Shown: one piece after another, positions 33,144 through 42,228 of the stretch
Numbering within the stretch: position 1 is the first letter of the stretch
How the letters are laid out: each line of letters starts with the position of its first letter
Source: Gammaproteobacteria bacterium
GTDB lineage: Bacteria > Pseudomonadota > Gammaproteobacteria > SZUA-229
NCBI GenBank assembly: GCA_030148865.1
Contig: JASBSR010000002.1
Coordinates: 62,001 to 126,000, forward strand
DNA length: 64,000 nt
Reading direction: 5' to 3'
Notes under the pieces: model-generated
Databases searched by the model: none
Told to the model about the DNA's origin: nothing
Seen by the model: only the letters and a program-made list of their open reading frames with translations
Position numbers and translations under genes: made by a program

Positions 33144-33737
33144 ATGAGCAAGCGTAGCGCCAGTGTTGAACGCAACACACTGGAAACCCAGATCAGGGTC
33201 GAAGTGAATCTTGACGGCACTGGTGTGTGCAAACTTGAGACCGGGCTGCCGTTTCTGGAGCACATGCTGGATCAGGTCGCGCGTCATGGCCTGATCGATA
33301 TCACCATCGCCGCCAGCGGTGATCTGCACATCGATGCCCACCACACAGTGGAAGATATTGGCATTACGCTGGGACAGGCGGTGACTCAGGCGGTGGGTGA
33401 CAAAAAAGGCATTGTGCGTTACGGTCACGCCTATGTGCCGTTAGACGAAGCACTGTCGCGGGTGGTGATCGATTTTTCTGGTCGTCCGGGGCTGGAGTAT
33501 CAGGCTGAATATCCGCGGGGCATGATCGGTGATTTTGATGTTGATCTGTTCCACGAATTTTTTCAGGGCTTTGTCAATCACGCCAATGTCACTCTACATA
33601 TCGATAATTTGAAAGGCGCGAATGCGCATCATATTGCCGAGACCGTTTTCAAAGCCTTCGGCCGCGCGCTGCGCATGGCGCTGGCGATGGATGCACGCAT
33701 GTCCGGCATCACACCCAGCACCAAGGGCAGTCTGTAG
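33144..33737 (+). CDS. hisB: imidazoleglycerol-phosphate dehydratase
   Basis: [54 protein letters not shown]. Confidence 0.97.
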   Translation: MSKRSASVERNTLETQIRVEVNLDGTGVCKLETGLPFLEHMLDQVARHGLIDITIAASGDLHIDAHHTVEDIGITLGQAVTQAVGDKKGIVRYGHAYVPLDEALSRVVIDFSGRPGLEYQAEYPRGMIGDFDVDLFHEFFQGFVNHANVTLHIDNLKGANAHHIAETVFKAFGRALRMALAMDARMSGITPSTKGSL

Positions 33738-33745
33738 ATACGATC

Positions 33746-34399
33746 ATGAGTTCAATAATAGCCGTGGTGGATTACGGCATGGGTAACTTACGTTCGGTGG
33801 CGAAAGCGCTGGAGCATGTGGTCGAACCGGGCCAGCAGGTGCTAGTGACATCGAAACCAGCCGACATTGCTGCGGCTTCGCACGTGGTATTCCCGGGGCA
33901 GGGTGCGGCGCGCGATTGCATGCGCGAATTAGATCAACACAAACTGGTCGAGCCAGTGCTGGCGGCTGCGCGTAGTAAACCTTTTCTTGGCATTTGCATG
34001 GGTTTACAGGTGTTAATGCGTCACAGCGAGGAAAACGCAGGCGTTGACTGCATGAATCTGTACCCGGGTGAGGTGCGAGCACTGGCACCGAGGCTGGCGG
34101 CGGCGGGTGAGATGGCGCTGAAAATTCCACACATGGGCTGGAACAATGTGATGCAGTCGGGTTCCCATCCCTTATGGAACGGGATTGCGCAGAACAGCCG
34201 GTTTTATTTTGTACATAGTTTTTTTGTCGATCCCGAAGATCCGTTACTCGCCAGTGGTCACAGTCGCTACGGGATAGAGTTTACCTCGGCGATTGCATGC
34301 GCTAATGTGTTTGCTGTGCAGTTTCACCCCGAAAAAAGCGCCGACGACGGTTTGCGTCTGCTGCACAACTTTGTGCGCTGGAATGGTCAATACGCGTAA
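33746..34399 (+). CDS. hisH: imidazole glycerol phosphate synthase subunit HisH
   Basis: VVDYGMGNLRSVAKALEHV, GICMGLQVL, VQFHPEKSADDG. Confidence 0.97.
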   Translation: MSSIIAVVDYGMGNLRSVAKALEHVVEPGQQVLVTSKPADIAAASHVVFPGQGAARDCMRELDQHKLVEPVLAAARSKPFLGICMGLQVLMRHSEENAGVDCMNLYPGEVRALAPRLAAAGEMALKIPHMGWNNVMQSGSHPLWNGIAQNSRFYFVHSFFVDPEDPLLASGHSRYGIEFTSAIACANVFAVQFHPEKSADDGLRLLHNFVRWNGQYA

Positions 34400-34432
34400 C
34401 GCGAAAATACTCATGTCTCAGGAGATTTACCA

Positions 34433-35164
34433 ATGTTGCTGATCCCCGCCATTGACCTTAAAGATGGTCAGTGTGTTCGTTTGCGTCAGGGAAAAATGGA
34501 AGACAATACTGTATTTTCCGATGATCCGGTGGCAATGGCCGGGCGTTGGGTCGCGACCGGCGCGAAACGACTGCACATCGTCGATCTCGATGGCGCGTTT
34601 GCGGGCAAGCCGAAAAACGCCGGTGTCATCCACGACATCGCCAGCGCCTATCCTGATATTGAAATTCAGCTCGGTGGCGGTATTCGCGATGAAGAGACCA
34701 TCGTTGCTTATCTCGATGCTGGCGTCAGCTATGTGATTATCGGCACCCAGGCGGTGAAAGAGCCGCACTTCATCAATGAGATATGTGTTGAGTTTCCTAA
34801 ACGGATTATCGTCGGGCTTGATGCCAAAGACGGCAGGGTTGCGATTGATGGCTGGTCAAAACTGTCGAAGCACGATGTTATCGACATGGCGCAGCGTTTT
34901 GAAAAAGACGGTGTTGAAGCCATTATTTATACCGATATTTCACGCGATGGCATGATGCAGGGTGTGAATATCGATGCCACGGTGAAACTGGCACAGGCGA
35001 TCTGCATTCCGGTGATCGCCTCCGGCGGTATTACCACAATGAAAGATGTGCAGGCGCTGGCGGCGGTCGAAGACGAAGGCGTGATTGGGGCTATTACCGG
35101 GCGTGCAATTTATGAAGGTACGCTGGATTATGCTGAGGCGCAGGCCTGGCTGGACGCGCAATAG
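34433..35164 (+). CDS. hisA: phosphoribosylformimino-5-aminoimidazole carboxamide ribotide isomerase
   Basis: [46 protein letters not shown]. Confidence 0.97.
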   Translation: MLLIPAIDLKDGQCVRLRQGKMEDNTVFSDDPVAMAGRWVATGAKRLHIVDLDGAFAGKPKNAGVIHDIASAYPDIEIQLGGGIRDEETIVAYLDAGVSYVIIGTQAVKEPHFINEICVEFPKRIIVGLDAKDGRVAIDGWSKLSKHDVIDMAQRFEKDGVEAIIYTDISRDGMMQGVNIDATVKLAQAICIPVIASGGITTMKDVQALAAVEDEGVIGAITGRAIYEGTLDYAEAQAWLDAQ

Positions 35165-35179
35165 ACGGCTGAAAATATT

Positions 35180-35953
35180 ATGTCACTCGCAAAACGTATT
35201 ATTCCCTGTCTCGATGTTGATAACGGCCGCGTGGTTAAGGGTGTGCAGTTTGTCGATATTCGCGATGCCGGTGATCCGGTGGAAGTCGCGCGCCGCTATG
35301 ATAAAGAAGGCGCGGATGAAATTACCTTTCTCGATATTACCGCCAGCTCGGATGATCGCGATACTATTGTCCATGTGGTCGAACATGTGGCCGAAGAAGT
35401 GTTTATTCCGCTCACCGTTGGTGGTGGCATACGCAAGCTGGAAGACGTACGCACCATGCTCAATGCCGGCGCCGATAAAGTTGCGATCAATACCGCAGCA
35501 GTGTTCAATCCTGATTTTGTCCGCGAGGTGAGTGACCGCATCGGCTCGCAGTGCATTGTGGTGGCAATCGACGCCAAGCAGGTGAGCGCCGCAGGCGAGC
35601 CTTTACGCTGGGAGCTGTTCACCCACGGTGGCCGCAAACCGACCGGACTCGACGCCGTCGAGTGGGCGCAGAAAATGACAGACTATGGTGCCGGTGAAAT
35701 TTTACTGACCAGCATGGATCGCGATGGCACCAAAGCCGGGTTTGATCTGACGCTGACGCGAGCGATAGCCGATGCCGTGTCGATTCCGGTGATTGCTTCC
35801 GGCGGGGTCGGCAATCTCGACCATCTCGCCGAGGGCGTACTCGAAGGCCGGGCCGACGCTGTGCTCGCCGCCAGTATTTTTCACTTCGGTGAATACACCG
35901 TTGGTCAGGCAAAACAACGCATGGCAGAACGTGGTGTTGAGGTGCGCTTATAA
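35180..35953 (+). CDS. hisF: imidazole glycerol phosphate synthase subunit HisF
   Basis: [54 protein letters not shown]. Confidence 0.97.
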   Translation: MSLAKRIIPCLDVDNGRVVKGVQFVDIRDAGDPVEVARRYDKEGADEITFLDITASSDDRDTIVHVVEHVAEEVFIPLTVGGGIRKLEDVRTMLNAGADKVAINTAAVFNPDFVREVSDRIGSQCIVVAIDAKQVSAAGEPLRWELFTHGGRKPTGLDAVEWAQKMTDYGAGEILLTSMDRDGTKAGFDLTLTRAIADAVSIPVIASGGVGNLDHLAEGVLEGRADAVLAASIFHFGEYTVGQAKQRMAERGVEVRL

Positions 35954-36342
35954 TGACTAGCTGGCTCGACGAAGTGGGTTTTGATAGCCAGGGTCTGGTG
36001 CCGGCGATCGCCCAGGATGCCGACACCGGTAAAGTGCTGATGCTGGCGTGGATGAACCGCGAGGCATTGCAGCTCACAGCAGACAGGGGTGAGGCTGTGT
36101 ACTGGTCGCGTTCGCGCGATAAGCTTTGGCATAAAGGTGAAGTATCCGGCCATGTACAAAAAGTGCTGGAAATCCGTTTTGATTGTGACGCGGATGTGAT
36201 TCTGCTAAAAGTGGAACAGGTAGGTGGCATTGCCTGTCATACTGGACGTGAAAGCTGTTTTTATCGGCTGCTGAAAAACCATAGCTGGGTCGAGGTCGAC
36301 ACGGTGATCAAAGACCCCAAAGACATTTACGGTAGCGAGTAA
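35953..36342 (+). CDS. hisI: phosphoribosyl-AMP cyclohydrolase
   Basis: [54 protein letters not shown]. Confidence 0.97.
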   Translation: MTSWLDEVGFDSQGLVPAIAQDADTGKVLMLAWMNREALQLTADRGEAVYWSRSRDKLWHKGEVSGHVQKVLEIRFDCDADVILLKVEQVGGIACHTGRESCFYRLLKNHSWVEVDTVIKDPKDIYGSE

Positions 36343-36659
36343 TGGCCGATCCGATTTTGACATCGCTGGCAGAAGTGCTGGAAGCGCGCAAACAGGCAGC
36401 GCCGGATTCTTCCTATGTCGCCGCTTTATACGCCAAAGGCACGGATGCAATTTTGAAAAAAATTGGTGAAGAAGCCACCGAAATGGTGATGGCAGCAAAG
36501 GACGGTGATGCCGATAAAATTATTTATGAAACTGCGGATTTATGGTTTCACACACTGGTATTACTGGCGCATCAGGGGTTGAGCCCGGATGCAGTATTGC
36601 AGGAGCTGGGGCGACGCTTTGGTGTCTCCGGCCTCGAAGAAAAGGCCTCACGCAAGTGA
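36342..36659 (+). CDS. hisE: phosphoribosyl-ATP diphosphatase
   Basis: [42 protein letters not shown]. Confidence 0.96.
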   Translation: MADPILTSLAEVLEARKQAAPDSSYVAALYAKGTDAILKKIGEEATEMVMAAKDGDADKIIYETADLWFHTLVLLAHQGLSPDAVLQELGRRFGVSGLEEKASRK

Positions 36660-36692
36660 GCCGCGTTTACAACGAACACGAGTGAGTACGAC

Positions 36693-36917
36693 ATGGGTAT
36701 AAGTATCTGGCAATTATTAATTATTCTGGTGCTGGTGGTTTTGATTTTTGGTACCAAAAAACTTAAAAACATGGGTGGTGATCTGGGCTCGGCGGTAAAA
36801 GGTTTTAAGAGCGCGATGAAAGATGGCGCCAGCGAAGAGACCACCAGCAAACAGCTCGATGAAGATGGCAACATTATCGAAGGCGAAGTGACCTCCAAAA
36901 ACAAAGACAAGGTTTAA
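36693..36917 (+). CDS. tatA: twin-arginine translocase subunit TatA
   Basis: [39 protein letters not shown]. Confidence 0.96.
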   Translation: MGISIWQLLIILVLVVLIFGTKKLKNMGGDLGSAVKGFKSAMKDGASEETTSKQLDEDGNIIEGEVTSKNKDKV

Positions 36918-37007
36918 ATATTAATCTGTCTGACACCTGTCATCTAAACTGGGCAGCGTTTATGGGCCACCTTTCATCTTTCATTTTTCACGGTTCATTC
37001 ATTCACC

Positions 37008-37391
37008 ATGTTTGAGATCGGTTTCTGGGAAATTTTTCTTATCCTGATACTGGCTTTGCTGGTGATCGGTCCCGAGCGTTTGCCGAGCGCAGCGCGCAAG
37101 GCGGGCTACTGGGTCGGTCGCGTGCGGCGTTATGTCGAGGGGGTGCGCAATGAAGTCGAGCAGGAGTTCGATGTTTCTGAATTCAAACGCCTGATGCATA
37201 ACCAGGAAGTGCAGATCAACGAATTACAACGCAAGCTCAATAGTCAGTTAGACGATGATGCCCTGACGACCTCGGATGATGACGGCCTGCCTCAATATGA
37301 ATTGCACGATGATGCACCCGAAACGGAAAAACAGGTGGCTTCGACTGATGATAAGACCGATGTTAAAAAATCGGATGTGTCTTCATCATGA
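37008..37391 (+). CDS. tatB: twin-arginine translocase subunit TatB
   Basis: MFEIGFWEIFLILILALLVIGPERLPSAARKAGYWVGRVRR. Confidence 0.96.
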   Translation: MFEIGFWEIFLILILALLVIGPERLPSAARKAGYWVGRVRRYVEGVRNEVEQEFDVSEFKRLMHNQEVQINELQRKLNSQLDDDALTTSDDDGLPQYELHDDAPETEKQVASTDDKTDVKKSDVSSS

Positions 37392-38269
37392 GCGAAACAG
37401 ATCAGGATAGAGCTGAGGATAAAGAGCAAAGTCTGCTCGACCACCTGAAAGAACTGCGCGACCGTTTGTTGCGCATGGTACTGGTGGTGCTGGTGTTGTT
37501 TCTTTCCCTGTTCGCGTTCTCGGAACAGATTTTTAGTTATGTCGCCCAGCCGTTGCTGGCGTTGATGCCGGAAGGCACATCGATGATCGCGACCGGGGTC
37601 ACGTCACCGTTTCTGGTGCCGTTCAAGCTGGTGCTGTTGCTGTCGGTGTTGCTCGCAGTGCCCTATTTACTGCACCAGATCTGGGGCTTTATCGCACCGG
37701 GGCTCTACAGCCATGAAAAACGTCTCGCTGGTCCCCTGCTGATTTCCAGTGTGGCCCTGTTTTACTGCGGTGTGGCTTTTGCCTATTTTGTGATTTTTCC
37801 CATTTTGTTCGGTTTTTTTATCAGCATCGCGCCCACCGGGGTGGCGATGATGACCGACATCGGTCAGTACCTGGATTTTATTATCACCATCTTTTTTGCT
37901 TTTGGCATTGCTTTTGAAGTGCCAGTAGCGACTTTTTTACTGATTGCTGCGGGTGTGACCACGCCTCGTGCGCTGGCAAAAAAGCGACCCTACATTATTA
38001 TTGGTGCTTTTGTTGTTGGCATGGTACTGACGCCGCCTGACGTGATTTCACAATCTCTGCTGGCGATCCCGATGTGGCTGTTGTTTGAGCTGGGTCTGGT
38101 GATGTCGCGTATTTTTCTCAGGCCGAAATCAATTATCACCCAGAACGATGAATATGAGATTCTGGAAGAAGGTCACAGCGAACTGAACGATGATGAAATG
38201 GATAGTATGCTCGACGAAATGGAAGCCGAAGAGGCCGAAAATCGCCAGTTACCACCGGAAAAACCATAA
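37388..38269 (+). CDS. tatC: twin-arginine translocase subunit TatC
   Basis: SLLDHLKELRDRLLRM, six-TM topology, LTPPDVISQSLLAIPMWLLFELGL. Confidence 0.97.
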   Translation: MSETDQDRAEDKEQSLLDHLKELRDRLLRMVLVVLVLFLSLFAFSEQIFSYVAQPLLALMPEGTSMIATGVTSPFLVPFKLVLLLSVLLAVPYLLHQIWGFIAPGLYSHEKRLAGPLLISSVALFYCGVAFAYFVIFPILFGFFISIAPTGVAMMTDIGQYLDFIITIFFAFGIAFEVPVATFLLIAAGVTTPRALAKKRPYIIIGAFVVGMVLTPPDVISQSLLAIPMWLLFELGLVMSRIFLRPKSIITQNDEYEILEEGHSELNDDEMDSMLDEMEAEEAENRQLPPEKP

Positions 38270-38370
38270 ATTCGGGGCCAAACTGTTTGCCGCTATTCAT
38301 GTCGAAGGGTGGATGGTGTAGAATTCTGCCCGCAATGAAAATTACTGATACAAGGGGATTGGGTTACTAA

Positions 38371-39909
38371 ATGGTCGAAAAAAGAAGCATTCCCCGTCGG
38401 CCTACAATCCTAATTATTCTTGATGGTTTCGGCGTCAATCCGAGCCGCATTAACAATGCGGTGCAGGAAGCGAATACACCGCGTCTCGACGAATATTTTT
38501 CCAGAAATCCACACACCACGCTCGATGCCTGTGGCAACGCTGTGGGTCTGCCCGATGGCCAGATGGGAAACTCAGAAGTCGGTCACATGACACTCGGTTG
38601 TGGTGCGGTGCTACGCCAGGACCTGGTGCGCATCAACGATGAAATTAAGAGTGGCGAGTTTTTCAAAAATGCCGCGCTGGTCAACGCTGTTGAAGACGCG
38701 TTGGCGCATGATCGCCCGGTACACCTGGTGGGCTTAACTTCCGACGGTGGTGTTCACAGTCACATCGATCATTTATTTGCGCTCATTGATTTATGTGCGA
38801 GTCAGAAAGCAAAACCAGTGGTGCACATGATCACCGACGGTCGCGATACTGCGCAAATGCACGCACTGGTAGATTTGCAGAAGCTGGAAGATAAACTCGA
38901 AGACGCTGATGGTTGTATCGCGACTGTTTGTGGGCGCTACTTTTCTATGGATCGTGATCATCGCTGGGATCGTACCGAGCAGGCGTGGCGTGCCATGGTG
39001 CTGGGTGAAGGCCGCAGTGCGGAAAACGCGCGCTACGCTGTCGAAGCGGCTTATGCGAATAATGAAACCGATGAGTTCATCGTGCCGACTGTATTGAATG
39101 ACGCTGAGTTGATTCAAAGCGGTGACAGCGTAATCTTTTTTAATTTCCGCAATGACCGACCACGCCAGTTAACCGCTGCTCTGAGTCAGGAAAATTTTGA
39201 CAAGTTTGATCTGCACGATTTTGAAGGCGCCACGGTTACCTGTTTAACTGAATATGACCCCGAGTTTTTATTGCCCATTGGCTACGCGCCGGAGCGGCCA
39301 CAGGCGACCGTCGCTTCGGTGGTGAGTCGCGCCGGTTACAAGCAGTTTCATTGCGCGGAAACCGAAAAGTACGCACACGTGACCTATTTTTTTAATGGCG
39401 GAAAAAAACAGCCATTCGCCGGTGAAACCCACGTTATGGTGAACTCACCTGATGTCGCGACCTACGATTTACAGCCTGAGATGAGTGCGGCTGAAGTGGC
39501 TGACAAAGTTATCGAGGCGCTGCGTTCGGGCGAATATGGGTTTATTATGGTGAATTTTGCCAATGGTGATATGGTCGGTCATACCGCGATTCGCGATGCC
39601 GTGATCAAGGCGGTAGAGGCTCTGGATAGTGAAGTCGGTCGGGTACTCGATGCTGCTGTTGAAACTGGTTTCTCGGTCATCCTGACTGCCGATCATGGTA
39701 ACTGCGATGAAATGGTTGACCCGGTAACTCAGGAGCCGCATACGCAGCACACATTGTATCCCGTACCGTGTATGGTGATTGACGAGGTGAGCTGGTATTT
39801 ACGCCCGGGTGGTTCGTTAAGTTCGGTCGCCCCGACACTGCTGCAGCTCATGGGACTACAGCAACCGCCAGCAATGACGGGTAAATCGTTATTGATGCGC
39901 GAGTATTAG
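38371..39909 (+). CDS. gpmI: 2,3-bisphosphoglycerate-independent phosphoglycerate mutase
   Basis: RPTILIILDGFGVNPS, GNSEVGHMTLGCGAV, DGRDT, HVTYFFNGGKKQPFAGE, TADHGNCDEM. Confidence 0.97.
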   Translation: MVEKRSIPRRPTILIILDGFGVNPSRINNAVQEANTPRLDEYFSRNPHTTLDACGNAVGLPDGQMGNSEVGHMTLGCGAVLRQDLVRINDEIKSGEFFKNAALVNAVEDALAHDRPVHLVGLTSDGGVHSHIDHLFALIDLCASQKAKPVVHMITDGRDTAQMHALVDLQKLEDKLEDADGCIATVCGRYFSMDRDHRWDRTEQAWRAMVLGEGRSAENARYAVEAAYANNETDEFIVPTVLNDAELIQSGDSVIFFNFRNDRPRQLTAALSQENFDKFDLHDFEGATVTCLTEYDPEFLLPIGYAPERPQATVASVVSRAGYKQFHCAETEKYAHVTYFFNGGKKQPFAGETHVMVNSPDVATYDLQPEMSAAEVADKVIEALRSGEYGFIMVNFANGDMVGHTAIRDAVIKAVEALDSEVGRVLDAAVETGFSVILTADHGNCDEMVDPVTQEPHTQHTLYPVPCMVIDEVSWYLRPGGSLSSVAPTLLQLMGLQQPPAMTGKSLLMREY

Positions 39910-39920
39910 TTTCTATCAAG

Positions 39921-39967
39921 CCCAAACAATAAAAAAGCCTCGTTAAGAGGCTTTTTTATTGTTTGGG
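39921..39967. terminator. bidirectional intrinsic terminator
   Basis: 21-bp perfect inverted repeat CCCAAACAATAAAAAAGCCTC-GTTAA-GAGGCTTTTTTATTGTTTGGG between convergent genes; T-run on both strands. Confidence 0.93.
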
Positions 39968-39975
39968 TAAAAATC

Positions 39976-42153
39976 TTAGTGATGCCTGAGTCCAGTGAGG
40001 CCATTTCTACTGGCACCATGCATGGCCTGTGGTTCCTGGATTAATAGTTGCGCAATCACATCCGGCTGTAATGGTTTACCGAACAGGAAGCCCTGTGCTT
40101 CATTGCAATCGATGCTGCGCAAATAATCGAGCTGGGTCTGGGTTTCGACGCCTTCTGCGACCACATTCAGTTGCAGGCCTTTTGCCATTGCGACGATGGT
40201 GTTGACGATGGTGTTATCACCTTTTGAAAAACGATTTTCCTTGAGGAAGGTGCGGTCAATTTTCAGAGTTTGAATTGGCAGGCGGTGCAGGTAACTTAAA
40301 GATGAGTAACCGGTGCCGAAATCATCAATTGCGATAGTCACACCAAATTCGCTGAGTTCTTTCAGCTTGCGTATTATGCTGTCCATGTCATCCATGATGG
40401 TATTTTCCGTAATTTCGATTTCGAGTGTATTACCCGGCAGGTCAAATTCTTTTAATGTTTGCTTGATAACGGGAATAATATTTTTTTCGACCAGCTGACG
40501 TGCGCACATGTTGATTGACATGCGTACGCTTGGCAGGCCCGCCGTGCGCCAGCGGCTGAGTTCGGCTAATGCGCTTCTCAGTACCCAGTGGCCTACTTCG
40601 ACAATCAGGCCGCTTTCTTCAGCAAACGGAATAAATTCGCAGGGTGAAATAGTGCCGTGTTCCGGGTGCTCCCAGCGCAGCAGCGCTTCAACACCAACAA
40701 TTTCACCGGACTTTAAGTTAATCTGTGGCTGATAGACAAGTTTGAACTCGTTATTTTCCAGCGCCTTATGGATGCCGGTATCCATGGACAAATTCTGGAA
40801 GTACGGTGTATTCATGTCATTGGAGTAGAACTGATAGCCGTTTTTACCCTTGCCCTTGACGTGATACATGGCAACATCGGCGTGTTTGATCAGAGACTCC
40901 ATGTTGGTGCCGTCCTGTGGGTACATCGCAATACCGATGCTGACGCTGACGTACAGCTCATGACCATCCACTACAAAAGGATCTTTGAGTATGCTGGTGA
41001 TCTTCTGTGCGATGGCAGTGACATCTTCGCGTTTCTCGCCCAGTTTGGGTAATAGTAGTGTGAATTCGTCGCCGCCAAAGCGCGCCAGGGTGTCACCCTC
41101 ACGCAGACAACTTTTGAGTCGTGTGCTGACCTGTTGCAGTAATTCATCGCCAATCATATGGCCAAGGCTGTCGTTGATATTTTTGAAGCGATCGAGATCG
41201 AGAAACATCACGGCGAGAGCTTCACTTTCACGTTTTGCCTGAGAGATGGCAAGCGTCAGACGGTCACGTAGTAACGCCCGGTTGGGGAGTTTGGTTAATA
41301 AATCGTGGTAGGCCTGGAAGTTGATGGTCTCTTCGGCCATCTTGCGATCCGTGACGTCGCGCGCAATGCCGTAGGTGCCAAGATAGGTTTTTTGTTCGCC
41401 ATCATTGGGATTGGTGTAGATGCCCATCGAGCTGAGCTCGATCGGTAGCGCACGGTTTTCAAATATCCTGGGCACGCCATCGTCTTTACATTTCAGGCGC
41501 AGTTCGATATTGCGTGAAGCGCGCTTACCAATGCGACGTTCATTGAAAACATATTTCGCCTGTTCAAGATCATCATGATGCACAAGCAGTGAATAATGTT
41601 TTCCGATCAGTGTGTTTTTCTCAAAACCGAGCAGACTTTCGACGCGTTCATTAATAAAAGTGAAGTGGCCTTCTGGATCGAGAATATAAATAATGTCGGG
41701 TGAGGTGTCGACCAGGTAACGGTGAAGTCGTTCAGATTCACGTAATTGTTGCTGCATGAGCTTGTTTTGTTTTTCGAGTTTTTTCTCTTTCAGCGCATTG
41801 CTCAGGGTCAGTATCAGTTCATCTGCCGCGTAGGGTTTGCGTAGGAAATCGTAAGCGCCTTTGGAAACGGCTTCGCGCGCTGATTCGAAAGATGTTTCGC
41901 CGCTGACAATAATGACAGCAGTCTCGATACGGTTTTCTTTGATGTGCGCCATCACATCGTGGCCTGACACATAGGGCATATACAGGTCGAGCAGGGCCAC
42001 ATCGTATATATTCTGGTCAAGTTTGAGAATGGCTTCTTTGCCGCCGATGGCAGTGTCTGCGGCATAACCGCGGGCGGCGAGAAGGTCTTTCAGGCTTTTG
42101 AGGATGACGGGGTCATCATCGACAATCAGAATTTGCTGCAGTTTTTGACTCAT
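39976..42153 (-). CDS. REC-PAS-GGDEF-EAL response regulator
   Basis: ILIVDDDPVILKSLKDLL...LLDLYMP; PAS; RFGGDEFTLLLP; VEALLRWEHPEHG, EITENTIM, DDFGTGYSSL, VAEGVET. Confidence 0.95.
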   Translation of the reverse strand: MSQKLQQILIVDDDPVILKSLKDLLAARGYAADTAIGGKEAILKLDQNIYDVALLDLYMPYVSGHDVMAHIKENRIETAVIIVSGETSFESAREAVSKGAYDFLRKPYAADELILTLSNALKEKKLEKQNKLMQQQLRESERLHRYLVDTSPDIIYILDPEGHFTFINERVESLLGFEKNTLIGKHYSLLVHHDDLEQAKYVFNERRIGKRASRNIELRLKCKDDGVPRIFENRALPIELSSMGIYTNPNDGEQKTYLGTYGIARDVTDRKMAEETINFQAYHDLLTKLPNRALLRDRLTLAISQAKRESEALAVMFLDLDRFKNINDSLGHMIGDELLQQVSTRLKSCLREGDTLARFGGDEFTLLLPKLGEKREDVTAIAQKITSILKDPFVVDGHELYVSVSIGIAMYPQDGTNMESLIKHADVAMYHVKGKGKNGYQFYSNDMNTPYFQNLSMDTGIHKALENNEFKLVYQPQINLKSGEIVGVEALLRWEHPEHGTISPCEFIPFAEESGLIVEVGHWVLRSALAELSRWRTAGLPSVRMSINMCARQLVEKNIIPVIKQTLKEFDLPGNTLEIEITENTIMDDMDSIIRKLKELSEFGVTIAIDDFGTGYSSLSYLHRLPIQTLKIDRTFLKENRFSKGDNTIVNTIVAMAKGLQLNVVAEGVETQTQLDYLRSIDCNEAQGFLFGKPLQPDVIAQLLIQEPQAMHGASRNGLTGLRHH

Positions 42154-42228
42154 TTTAATCTCTAGTGTGCAAAGGCATCGGGGCCTTTGTGGTCATGGTT
42201 TGCACAAAACAGAGCGGGCTGTTTTTGT

